Shown here one piece after another: positions 8,624-18,356 of a DNA stretch of 64,000 bases. Within the stretch, counting starts at the first letter, position 1; each line of letters begins with the position of its first letter. The position numbers and the translations under genes were made by a program. This stretch comes from Mycobacterium sp. ENV421 (lineage in GTDB: Bacteria > Actinomycetota > Actinomycetes > Mycobacteriales > Mycobacteriaceae), in NCBI RefSeq assembly GCF_002887815.1, contig NZ_PDHO01000006.1:124001-188000 (forward strand), given 5' to 3'. The notes below the pieces were generated by a model that saw only the letters and a list, made by a program, of their open reading frames with translations, had not been told where the DNA came from and made no database searches.

Positions 8624-11107
8624 CTACCCGGCCGCCTCGGCCGGCTTGGCGGGCGGCGGTGTCGGAAGCACCGCGTAGAGGTCGTTCTCCAGCTTCGCGC
8701 GGGCCTCGGCGACCGATAGCGACGTCGGGACCGAGATTCCGAACGCGTCGACCACCGACGATCCCAGCGTGGTGATCTTGGCCCAGGCGATGTCCGCGCC
8801 GGTCCGCTCGAGCACGCCGGTGAGCGTCGCGAGCAGCCCGGTGCGGTCGGTGGTGCGGATCTCGACGATCAGCTGACCCTCCCCGCTGCCGTCGTGCCAC
8901 AGGATGCGCGGCGGTGCCGGCACCGCGTTGATCGGCACGGCCGGCTTGTGCTCGCCCACCCGGCCGGTGCCGTACTGCGCGGCGTCGGCGTCACGCTTCT
9001 CCAGCGCCGACATCACGTCGAGCTCGCCGCTGAGCGCGAGGATGAATTGCTGCCGGAGAAGTTCTGCCGCAGGCGGGGCACCGAAGCGCGGCGACACCAC
9101 GAAGGTGTTGATCGCCGCACCGCCGGTGCTGTTCACCGACGCCGAATGCACGCGCAGCGAGTTGAGCGCCAGCACCGCGGCCGCCTTCGACAGCAAGCCG
9201 CGCCGGTCCGGGGCGATCATCGCGACGTTGAAGGTGTGCACACTGTCCCCCGGCGTCATCTCGACGTGCACGCCGCCGTCAGCCGCCAGTGAAAGATGGT
9301 GCGGATCGATCGGATCCGCGTGCGGCTGGGGCTCGCCGGCCAGCATCAACCGGCAACGCCGGACCAGGTCGCCGATCAGCGAAGCTTTCCAGTCCCCCCA
9401 CACCCCGGGCCCGGTCGCCAGCGAATCCGCCTCGGCCAGCGCATCGAGCAGCTCGAGCAGCACCGGGTCGCCACCGAGCGCGTCGATGACACCGGAGATG
9501 GTCTTGGGATCCTGCAGGTCCCGCCGCGTCGCGACGTCCGGCAGCAGCAGGTGGTAGCGCACGATCGCCGACAGCACGTCGATGTCGGACGGCCACAGGC
9601 CCAACCGGGTGCCGACCTGCACGGCCAGCTCGGCACCGATCACACTGTGGTCCCCGCCGCGGCCCTTGCCGATGTCGTGCAGCAGTGCGCCCAGCACCAG
9701 CAGGTCGGGGCGGGATACCCGCGTGGTGAATGTGCTTGCCCGCGAGACCGTCTCGACGAGATGGCGATCGACGGTCCAGATGTGAACGACGTCGCGGGGC
9801 GGCAGGTCGCGCACCGCTCCCCACTCCGGGAACAACCGTCCCCACAAACCGGTGCGGTCGAGGGCCTCGATGGTGGCCACCGTGGTCGGGCCTGCGGCCA
9901 GCAGCACCAGCAGGTCCTTGAGCGCATCGCGCGGCCACGGCGTGCGCAGCTCGGGAGCCGACGCGGCCAGCCTGTTCAACGTCGACGCCGACATCGGCAG
10001 TCCGGTGGTGGCCGAGGCCGCCGCCACCCGCAGGATCAGACCGGGATCGCGTTCCGGGCGGGCGTCACGCGCCAGTATCACCTCGCCGGCGAATTCCACC
10101 ACCCCTTCGTCCAGCGGACGGCGGGCCGGCCGCCGCAGCACCGAAAGACCGCGCTTGGGAAGGGCATTGGCCGCGGTGCGCAGCCCGGCGTCGACGTAGT
10201 AGCTGATGGTGCGGGCGGCGTCGGAGAGCATCCGGGCAAGATCGAAACGGTCGCCGATGCGCAAGGCGGCGCCGATCTCGTCGGCGAACTGGGCCAGCAG
10301 CTGGTCGCGGCCACGCTTGGACGACCGGTGAAGTTCGGTGCGCACATTGAGCAGCGCCAGGTGCGCGCCGCCGAGTGAGCCGGTCGGCGACACCAGCGAG
10401 TGGCTCGGGTACACGTCCGCCAACTGGGCGATCGCCAGCGCATTCAGCAGCTGAACGTCGCGCAGCCCACCCCGACCGCATTTGAGGTCCGGTTCGGCGC
10501 GATGTGCGATCTGCCCGCTGCGCTGCCAGCGGGCCTGGGTGAGCTCGACGAGTTCCTCGAAGCGGGAACCGATTCCGGTGCGCCATTGCCGTCGCGCCCC
10601 GCCGATCAACAGCTGGGACAGTTCGGCATCACCGGCGATGTGTCGCGCCTCCAGCATGGCCAGCCCGGCCGAGATGTCCTCGTTGGCCACCGCGAGGGCC
10701 TCGGGCACCGTGCGGACACTGTGGTCCAGACGAATGTTGGCGTCCCACAGCGGGTACCACAGCAGTTCGGCCACCTGGGTGACGATCTCGGCGGGCATGT
10801 TGTCGTGCAAAAGCATCAGGTCGAGGTCGGAGTACGGCACGAACTCGCGGCGGCCCAACCCGCCGGTGGCGACGATGGCGAACCCGCTGGTGGCCGTGAT
10901 GCCGATCTCGGTGGCCTTGGTGGTCAGCCAGAATTCGTGCAGGTCCAGTAGCGCGTCGCGCAGTGCCGCCGAATCCAGGTGGCGCTGGCCGCCTTCCAGC
11001 AGTTGCTTGCTGGCGGCGGCCAGATCTTTCGCGGGTTTCGACGAACCCGCCGCCGGTGCCTCCCATCGGGAGGCGCCGGCGGCGGAATCTCTTGATTGCT
11101 TTGTCAT
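8624..11107 (-). CDS. glnD: PII-protein nucleotidylyltransferase/removing enzyme GlnD
   Basis: The 827-residue bifunctional enzyme modifies and demodifies the PII protein GlnB according to nitrogen status. In actinobacteria the modification is adenylylation rather than uridylylation. The nucleotidyltransferase domain carries [18 protein letters not shown] (near residue 90). The HD hydrolase domain carries [14 protein letters not shown] (near 485). Two C-terminal ACT domains (about 645-720 and 735-810, for example [19 protein letters not shown]) sense glutamine. It is the last gene of amt-glnB-glnD, 73 bases after glnB, and is likely controlled by the GlnR boxes before amt. Confidence 0.96.
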   Translation of the reverse strand: MTKQSRDSAAGASRWEAPAAGSSKPAKDLAAASKQLLEGGQRHLDSAALRDALLDLHEFWLTTKATEIGITATSGFAIVATGGLGRREFVPYSDLDLMLLHDNMPAEIVTQVAELLWYPLWDANIRLDHSVRTVPEALAVANEDISAGLAMLEARHIAGDAELSQLLIGGARRQWRTGIGSRFEELVELTQARWQRSGQIAHRAEPDLKCGRGGLRDVQLLNALAIAQLADVYPSHSLVSPTGSLGGAHLALLNVRTELHRSSKRGRDQLLAQFADEIGAALRIGDRFDLARMLSDAARTISYYVDAGLRTAANALPKRGLSVLRRPARRPLDEGVVEFAGEVILARDARPERDPGLILRVAAASATTGLPMSASTLNRLAASAPELRTPWPRDALKDLLVLLAAGPTTVATIEALDRTGLWGRLFPEWGAVRDLPPRDVVHIWTVDRHLVETVSRASTFTTRVSRPDLLVLGALLHDIGKGRGGDHSVIGAELAVQVGTRLGLWPSDIDVLSAIVRYHLLLPDVATRRDLQDPKTISGVIDALGGDPVLLELLDALAEADSLATGPGVWGDWKASLIGDLVRRCRLMLAGEPQPHADPIDPHHLSLAADGGVHVEMTPGDSVHTFNVAMIAPDRRGLLSKAAAVLALNSLRVHSASVNSTGGAAINTFVVSPRFGAPPAAELLRQQFILALSGELDVMSALEKRDADAAQYGTGRVGEHKPAVPINAVPAPPRILWHDGSGEGQLIVEIRTTDRTGLLATLTGVLERTGADIAWAKITTLGSSVVDAFGISVPTSLSVAEARAKLENDLYAVLPTPPPAKPAEAAG

Positions 11108-11180
11108 CTCAGTCCTCCAACGGCCGACGCTCGACTAACGCTCATTCGGTGCGGCCGCGAAGAACCTCACAACGTCTGCG

Positions 11181-12880
<1,700 letters not shown>

Positions 12881-12972
12881 TCGCAGTTTCTCCTTCACCC
12901 ATGCCACGGTTAGGCACCGTTGACCTAGGCCAAGACAATGCGCAGTGGTTGTTTCAGCGGAGACGCCTAGGT

Positions 12973-12988
12973 GTTTCGCGCATGTGAA
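12973..12988 (-). promoter_or_regulatory. GlnR-type box, amt-proximal
   Basis: Read on the minus strand the site is TTCAC, six bases, then GAAAC. This matches the GlnR half-box pair (GTnAC-N6-GAAAC) except for the first base. It is 93 bases before the amt start and 32 bases (three helical turns) from the second box, the paired arrangement described for GlnR targets in Streptomyces and Mycobacterium. Confidence 0.65.
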
Positions 12989-13004
12989 CGGATCGGCAGT
13001 CTGC

Positions 13005-13020
13005 GTTTCGCGGGTGTTAC
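13005..13020 (-). promoter_or_regulatory. GlnR-type box, amt-distal
   Basis: Read on the minus strand the site is GTAAC, ACCCGC, GAAAC, an exact match to the GTnAC-N6-GAAAC pattern of the actinobacterial nitrogen regulator GlnR. It should act with the box at 12973-12988 to activate amt-glnB-glnD under nitrogen limitation. Confidence 0.75.
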
Positions 13021-13057
13021 ATCCCGCAATTCGCACCGCTCAGAACGATTTCCGGGG

Positions 13058-14488
13058 CTATCCGAGCAGCGCGTCGACGAACGCGGCCGGCTCGAACGGT
13101 GCGAGATCGTCGGGGCCTTCACCCAATCCGACAAGCTTCACCGGCACCCCGAGTTCTTGCTGCACGCGGAAGACGATGCCGCCCTTGGCGGTGCCGTCGA
13201 GTTTGGTGAGCACCAGCCCGGTGATGTCGACGACCTCGGCGAAGACCCGGGCCTGCGCCAGACCGTTCTGGCCGATCGTCGCGTCGAGCACCAGCAGCAC
13301 CTCGTCGACCGCCGCACGTTTGCTCACCACCCGCTTGACCTTGCCGAGCTCGTCCATCAGGCCGGTTTTGGTGTGCAGTCGCCCGGCGGTGTCGATGACG
13401 ACGACGTCGGCGCCGGCTTCGATTCCTTTGTCCACCGAATCGAAGGCCACCGAGGCCGGGTCGGCTCCCTCCGCGCCGCGCACGACTTCGGCACCGACCC
13501 GCGACGCCCAGCTCTGCAATTGGTCGGCGGCCGCCGCGCGGAACGTGTCGGCCGCGCCGAGGACCACCCGGCGCCCGTCGGCGACCAGGACGCGGGCCAG
13601 CTTGCCCACCGTGGTGGTCTTGCCCGTTCCGTTGACGCCGACGACCAACAGCACCGACGGCTTGTCGGCATGCGGCAGTGCCTTGATCGAGCGGTCCAGC
13701 CCCGGGTTGAGCTCGGCGATCAGCACATCGCGCAGCACGGCGCGGGCGTCGGCCTCGGTGCGCACGGTGGTGGCAGCAAGCCGGCTGCGCAACTGTTCGA
13801 TCACCGAGCCGGTCACCACCGGGCCCAGGTCGGCGATCAACAGGGTGTCCTCGACCTCTTCCCAGGACTCCTCGTCGAGATCGCCGCCGCCGAGCAGACC
13901 GAGCATGCTGCGGCCCAGCGCGTTCTGTGACTTGGCGAGCCGCCCGCGGAGGCGCTCGAGGCGGCCTTCCGTGGGCGCGATGCCGCTGAGGTCAGGGGCC
14001 GCCGGGGTGACCGTTGCCGGCGCGGGGGTCTCCTCGACGGCAGGCTCTTCGATGACCGGCGGTTCGGCCACCGGCGGTTCGGCCACCGGCGGTTCGGCCA
14101 CCGGCGGTTCGGCCACCGGCGGTTCGGCCACCGGCGGTTCGGCCACCGGCGGTTCGGCCACCGGCGGTTCGGGCAGCCGCACATCCTCGATCGGGCGCTT
14201 GATGGAGTCTCGCGGCAGCGCGGCATCGTCACCGACCCCGGGCAGTCCGGTGGTGTCGATCGTGGGCGGCGCCACCGGCGCTTTGGGGGGCGCTGTCGTT
14301 ACTGACGATTGTGTGAACGAAATGCCGCTCGACGCGCTGTAGCCGCCGGATCGGTCAATTGGTGTGGGACTCTCTGAGCTGCGGCGCAGACTGATTTGGC
14401 GCCGCCGATAGCGGACCAGACCGATGATGAGTGCAGCGACGAGCAGGACGGCGATGACCGCGATAGCGATCCAGAGACCCTCTGACAC
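13058..14488 (-). CDS. ftsY: Signal recognition particle receptor FtsY
   Basis: The 476-residue SRP receptor GTPase pairs with Ffh to dock translating ribosomes at the membrane. Unusually for FtsY in general, though common in actinobacteria, it begins with a transmembrane helix ([20 protein letters not shown]). A long acidic/proline A domain of about 130 residues follows, with seven PPVAE repeats. The NG domain occupies about residues 170-476: [39 protein letters not shown] and [10 protein letters not shown]. In M. tuberculosis ftsY and smc are neighbours. Here a four-gene island separates them. Confidence 0.96.
   Translation of the reverse strand: MSEGLWIAIAVIAVLLVAALIIGLVRYRRRQISLRRSSESPTPIDRSGGYSASSGISFTQSSVTTAPPKAPVAPPTIDTTGLPGVGDDAALPRDSIKRPIEDVRLPEPPVAEPPVAEPPVAEPPVAEPPVAEPPVAEPPVAEPPVIEEPAVEETPAPATVTPAAPDLSGIAPTEGRLERLRGRLAKSQNALGRSMLGLLGGGDLDEESWEEVEDTLLIADLGPVVTGSVIEQLRSRLAATTVRTEADARAVLRDVLIAELNPGLDRSIKALPHADKPSVLLVVGVNGTGKTTTVGKLARVLVADGRRVVLGAADTFRAAAADQLQSWASRVGAEVVRGAEGADPASVAFDSVDKGIEAGADVVVIDTAGRLHTKTGLMDELGKVKRVVSKRAAVDEVLLVLDATIGQNGLAQARVFAEVVDITGLVLTKLDGTAKGGIVFRVQQELGVPVKLVGLGEGPDDLAPFEPAAFVDALLG
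14055..14172. repeat. 15-bp tandem repeat inside ftsY
   Basis: Eight near-perfect copies of a 15-bp unit (CCGGCGGTTCGGCCA on the plus strand) start at 14056, 14071, 14086, 14101, 14116, 14131, 14146 and 14161. Each unit keeps the reading frame and encodes PPVAE in the A domain. The exact DNA identity, including third codon positions, points to slippage expansion, so copy number is likely to vary among strains. Confidence 0.95.
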
Positions 14489-14548
14489 CGTGCCATTGTT
14501 TCAGGGCATGGCGATGCGCCGCGCCACCCCTGGGGTACGGGGTATCTC

Positions 14549-15616
14549 ATGACGATGGACGACGCGGGATCCGGCCGGGGAGAGCGCAGCGACCCGGGGA
14601 TCAGTTTGGGTATGGCGAGCCGCAAGCTTCGCCACATCGACGCCTGCCTTCACGGGCCGGTGCAATACGAGACGGTGACCACCGGCTTCGAGCGCTATCG
14701 GCTTCCGTACAACGCCCTGACCCAGACCAACCTCGGGACCGTCGACCTCAGCACCGGCTTTCTTGGTGCCCAGCTGCGCGCCCCGGTCCTGATCGGGGCG
14801 ATGACCGGCGGGGCCGAGCTGTCCCGCACCATCAACCGCAATCTTGCCGAGGCCGCGCAGAAGCTCGGGATCGGCATGATGCTCGGTTCACAGCGCATCA
14901 TGCTCGACGATGAGGTCACAGCCGCCAGCTTCGAGGTCCGCGACCTCGCCCCCGACGTCCTGCTGGTCGGCAACATCGGCCTGGCTCAGCTCTCGGAATC
15001 CGCGATCCCCAAGATCGCCGCGGCACTGGACCGGATCGGCGCCGACGCGCTGGCCGTGCACACCAATCCGCTGCAGGAGGCGATGCAGGCCAACGGCGAC
15101 ACCGACTTCAGCGGGTCGCTGGACCGGTTGCGCAGGCTGGCCGAGGCGCTGCCCTATCCGATCCTTGTCAAGGAGGTCGGCCACGGGATCGGCGCTGCGG
15201 CCGCCGAGCGGCTGCGGGGCCTGCCGATCGCCGCGGTCGACGTCGCCGGCGCCGGCGGCACGTCATGGGCCCGGGTCGAACAGCTCGTGCGCTACGGCGA
15301 GGTGCGCTACCCGGCCGTCGCCGAATGGGGAGTGCCGACCGCACAGGCGCTCACCGAAGTTCGGGCCACCCTGCCGGGCATGCCGCTGGTGGCCTCCGGC
15401 GGGATCCGCACCGGGGTCGATGCCGCGACGGCACTGACGCTGGGCGCCGATGTGGTGGCCCTGGCCCGCCCGTTGTTGGCCCCGGCGATCGAGTCACCGG
15501 CCGCCGCGCTGGATGCGCTGCACGGCTTCGTCGAAGAGCTGCGCGTCTGCCTGCACGGCTGCGGTGCGGATGATCTTTCCGCGCTGAAACGCCTGGACCT
15601 CACGCGCCTCGGCTGA
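14549..15616 (+). CDS. fni: Isopentenyl-diphosphate delta-isomerase, type II (FMN-dependent)
   Basis: The 355-residue TIM-barrel flavoenzyme interconverts isopentenyl and dimethylallyl diphosphate, the first branch step of isoprenoid and carotenoid synthesis. Family signatures are [11 protein letters not shown] near residue 30, [11 protein letters not shown] near 75, [17 protein letters not shown] near 170 and [14 protein letters not shown] near 232, followed by the phosphate-binding ASGGIRTG near 287. M. tuberculosis has a type I enzyme instead (Rv1745c), so this is an accessory or replacing isomerase. The start at ATG 14549 is 60 bases from the divergent ftsY. Its 3' end overlaps the convergent STAS gene by 17 bases. 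It is the first gene of the ftsY-smc island. Confidence 0.93.
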   Translation: MTMDDAGSGRGERSDPGISLGMASRKLRHIDACLHGPVQYETVTTGFERYRLPYNALTQTNLGTVDLSTGFLGAQLRAPVLIGAMTGGAELSRTINRNLAEAAQKLGIGMMLGSQRIMLDDEVTAASFEVRDLAPDVLLVGNIGLAQLSESAIPKIAAALDRIGADALAVHTNPLQEAMQANGDTDFSGSLDRLRRLAEALPYPILVKEVGHGIGAAAAERLRGLPIAAVDVAGAGGTSWARVEQLVRYGEVRYPAVAEWGVPTAQALTEVRATLPGMPLVASGGIRTGVDAATALTLGADVVALARPLLAPAIESPAAALDALHGFVEELRVCLHGCGADDLSALKRLDLTRLG

Positions 15617-15956
15617 GTCGGTCGACCGCGATCTGCAAGGACGCGACGACGTCGAAGACCTCGGTCAGTCCGATCAGCTTCAGCGGCCTGCTGGTGCCTG
15701 GCCCGTCGGCGACCACTGCGAATCCGATCTCCGGGGATGCCGCCTCGTAGGCGTCGACGAGCACCTGCATGCCGGCCGAGCCGAGGAAGCTCACCTCGGT
15801 CAGGTCCACGATCAGGGCGTCTGGGCGCTGCTCCAGTGTGCTGGTGACGAGTTGCTCGAGACGCGGCGACGTCAGCAGATCGAGTGCCCCGGAAGCACTG
15901 ACGACGGCGGTTCTCCCCAGCCAGTACTGGCGGGAATCGTAAGCGTCCAAAGCCAC
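15600..15956 (-). CDS. STAS-domain anti-sigma factor antagonist
   Basis: This 118-residue single-domain protein has the fold and pattern of SpoIIAA/Rsb[21 protein letters not shown] holds the phosphorylatable Ser in the GSAGM loop (near residue 61). In partner switching the unphosphorylated form sequesters an RsbW-type kinase and frees a sigma factor, and a PP2C phosphatase reactivates it. A matching phosphatase is encoded divergently at 16103-17353. No kinase or sigma factor gene is present in the window, so the partners must be elsewhere. It overlaps the end of fni tail-to-tail. Confidence 0.87.
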   Translation of the reverse strand: MALDAYDSRQYWLGRTAVVSASGALDLLTSPRLEQLVTSTLEQRPDALIVDLTEVSFLGSAGMQVLVDAYEAASPEIGFAVVADGPGTSRPLKLIGLTEVFDVVASLQIAVDRLSRGA

Positions 15957-16102
15957 CCTTCGACGATCGGTGCCCGGCCGGCGGGCGACAACTATCGGAA
16001 GGCTGCTGCTTGAACCTCGGCGAACAGATTAGCTCACGCCGTCGGCTCCCTCTAACGGCCAGGCCTGGCCCTGCGGCGAAGATCCCCGCTAGCGTGGAGG
16101 CA

Positions 16103-17353
16103 ATGGCAAACCAGTTCGCGCCCGACGTCGCGCACCGCGACGTCGAGACCGCGCTGAACGGATCGCTGAATCTGCGGCGCACCGTCCTGAATCTGCTGAG
16201 CGCGGTCCAGCCACGCCTGGCGGACTGGGCGGTACTGGCCATGCCGGATCACCGGACCGGTGGACTGACCGTCTACGGCGGGGCCAACGTCGGATTCACC
16301 GATGTGATCGCCCGGTCGTCGCCGTCCGAGCGCGGTCTGGATCAGGTGCTGCGCACCGGCCAGCGACTCCATGGCCACGTCGGTCACGATATGTCCCTCG
16401 CCGAGATCGGCACCCGCCTGCGGCACCGCGCCCTCGCCGAGGAACTGGCCGCACTGCGTCCGGCTGACGTGCTGACGCTGGCGCTGACCGCCCGGGGCAC
16501 GACATTGGGCGCGTTCGTGTTGGCCCGCACGGCGGGAAGGCTTTTCGACGAGGACACCATCGAGGAGGCCGAGCGGGTGGGCGCGACCGCGGCTGTCGCG
16601 CTGGATTCGGCTCGACTCTACGAAGAGCGCGGACAATTGGCCGCGGCGTTGCAGCGCAGCCTCCGGCCGCCGAAACTTCCTCAGGCCACCGGATTTTCGG
16701 TTGCGGCGCGGTATCGGCCTGCGGTGGAGCATCTCGAGGTCGGCGGTGATTTCTACGATGTCGTCGGTAGCGGCGACGACGTGGTGCTCACCCTCGGCGA
16801 TGTGTGCGGCAAAGGGGTGGATTCCGCGGCGCTCACGCTGCAGGCCCGCCAAACCATCCGCACCTCCACGCATTTCGACCGCAGCCCCGATCGGGTTCTG
16901 GACACGCTGAACACGGTGCTGTGTGAGCAGGCGGTGGGACGGTTCGTGACCACACTGTGCGCGCGGGTGCGGGGCAGACCTGACGGTGAATGGGCCGAGG
17001 CGCACGTCGCCGCGGCCGGACACCCCGGCCCGATCGTGGTTCGGGCCACCGGCGATATCGAACAGATCGAGGTCTCCGGGATCGCCGCCGGAGTGAAGCT
17101 CGGTGTGCACTATCACACTGCCGCAGTGCGATTGGAGCGCGGCGACACCATGCTGATGTTCACCGACGGCGTCGAGGAGGCGCGTCGCGACGAGCGTCTG
17201 TATGGCGTACATCGGTTGCTGGAATTGCTGCCCGCCTACGCCGGCGCCGGCGGAGAGGTGATCTGCGAAGCCGTCGAACGCGACGTCCTGGAGTACCTGG
17301 ACGGTGATCCGCACGACGACATGGCATTGCTGGCGGTCACGTGCGGGAGCTGA
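16103..17353 (+). CDS. GAF-PP2C (RsbU/SpoIIE-like) serine phosphatase
   Basis: The 416-residue cytosolic protein joins an N-terminal GAF-like sensor region (about residues 15-180), a short coiled linker (EERGQLAAALQRSLRPPKLP) and a C-terminal PP2C_SIG phosphatase. The metal-binding acidic motifs are visible: EVGGDFYDV, LGDVCGKGVDSA, FTDGVEEAR and DPHDDMALLAV. It should dephosphorylate a STAS protein, most simply the divergent neighbour. ATG 16103 is used because GGAGG lies just before it; the frame stays open upstream to 16010 with no better signal. Its stop lies inside the next gene (13-base overlap), indicating translational coupling to the cobalamin-binding protein. Confidence 0.87.
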   Translation: MANQFAPDVAHRDVETALNGSLNLRRTVLNLLSAVQPRLADWAVLAMPDHRTGGLTVYGGANVGFTDVIARSSPSERGLDQVLRTGQRLHGHVGHDMSLAEIGTRLRHRALAEELAALRPADVLTLALTARGTTLGAFVLARTAGRLFDEDTIEEAERVGATAAVALDSARLYEERGQLAAALQRSLRPPKLPQATGFSVAARYRPAVEHLEVGGDFYDVVGSGDDVVLTLGDVCGKGVDSAALTLQARQTIRTSTHFDRSPDRVLDTLNTVLCEQAVGRFVTTLCARVRGRPDGEWAEAHVAAAGHPGPIVVRATGDIEQIEVSGIAAGVKLGVHYHTAAVRLERGDTMLMFTDGVEEARRDERLYGVHRLLELLPAYAGAGGEVICEAVERDVLEYLDGDPHDDMALLAVTCGS

Positions 17354-18345
17354 CAGCGCTGGCCGACTACCAGCATGCGTTGGCGAGCAGAAACCGGGCG
17401 CAGGCCACCGGCGTTGTCACCCAATTGCTCACTGACGGTGTGGATCCCCTGACGATACTGACCGACGTGATCGCCACGTCGCAGCGCGAGGTCGGAATGC
17501 GGTGGCAGCGCGCCGAATGGTCCGTCGCCGACGAGCACGCGGCCACCGCGATCTCGGTCGCCGCCACCGGCGCCGTCGCGGAGCACGTGAACGCAATTCC
17601 GTTGCGGGGCAGGTCTGTTCTGGTCGCGTGTGCCGAGCGGGAGTTCCATGAACTGCCCGCCATGATCATCGGGTGCGCGTTGCGCGCGCATGGCTGGAAG
17701 ACCACCGTGTTGGGCGCGGCGACCTCGCCGATGCGCCTGAGTCAGCATCTCGTCGACCACGGGCACGACGCGGTGGCCATCAGCTGCTCGGTGTTGGGCG
17801 CCTTGCCGACCACCCGCCGCTTCATCGAGGCGGCCACCGGGGCCGGGGTGCCGACGTTGGTCGGGGGCCCGGCATTCGGTTACGACGACGTGCGGGCGCG
17901 GGCGCTGGGCGCCACCGCGTGGGCACCGAACGCGCACTCCGCGGTCGAAGCGATGGACCGGCTGCCCACTGTTGCCGGTGTGCTACCGGAGATTTCACCG
18001 GCGGCGAGCGCCGAGCAGGCGCAACTGGATCTCCACCACCGGCGGATCGTCGAGTTCCTGCACGAACGGTGGTCGCTGACGCGTGAATCGCCGCCGAACA
18101 CCGTCTTCGCCAACCTGACTCGCGACACGTTGAACCAGGCGCTGCACGCATTGTCGGCGGCGCTGCTCACCGGTGACCCGCGGCCGATCGCCGAGACCGC
18201 GTGGTGGATCAACGACGTACTGCAGGCGCGTGACGCCGACTCCGCGTCAGTGGCCGAGCTGGCGGACCTGCTCGCCGACAGCCTCGACGACTTCCCATTG
18301 GCGTCCGAGCTCGTGCGGGCGCACTTCATGATCGAATCCGGCTGA
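17341..18345 (+). CDS. CarH-like cobalamin-binding protein without DNA-binding domain
   Basis: The 334-residue protein has the two sensor modules of CarH/LitR B12 photoreceptors. A helical bundle (about residues 1-85) carries the W-x9-EH signature (W55, E65, H66 in RWQRAEWSVADEHAAT). A Rossmann-like B12-binding domain (about 90-210) carries EFHELP (H103 as lower axial ligand), SVL at 150-152 and GG at 175-176. No MerR helix-turn-helix precedes them. A helical C-terminal extension of about 105 residues follows instead. It is translationally coupled to the GAF-PP2C phosphatase, so it probably passes a cobalamin or light signal to it. In Thermus CarH a His directly follows the Trp; here it is Gln56, so the photochemistry may differ. 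Simple methyl- or hydroxocobalamin sensing is an alternative. Confidence 0.8.
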   Translation: MRELTALADYQHALASRNRAQATGVVTQLLTDGVDPLTILTDVIATSQREVGMRWQRAEWSVADEHAATAISVAATGAVAEHVNAIPLRGRSVLVACAEREFHELPAMIIGCALRAHGWKTTVLGAATSPMRLSQHLVDHGHDAVAISCSVLGALPTTRRFIEAATGAGVPTLVGGPAFGYDDVRARALGATAWAPNAHSAVEAMDRLPTVAGVLPEISPAASAEQAQLDLHHRRIVEFLHERWSLTRESPPNTVFANLTRDTLNQALHALSAALLTGDPRPIAETAWWINDVLQARDADSASVAELADLLADSLDDFPLASELVRAHFMIESG

Positions 18346-18356
18346 GCCGCGGACGG

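Noticed and set aside
14055..14172. Short regular repeats considered as a CRISPR array
   Set aside because: The units are 15 bp, directly adjacent, without spacers, and lie in frame within ftsY.
14535..14548. GGGTAC/GGGTAT before fni considered as a SigF promoter
   Set aside because: No GTTT-like -35 element is found 15-17 bases upstream, so I do not list it as a promoter.
15957..18345. Search for an RsbW-type kinase or sigma factor in the island
   Set aside because: No frame there has an HATPase or sigma region. All open frames other than the listed genes are shadows.
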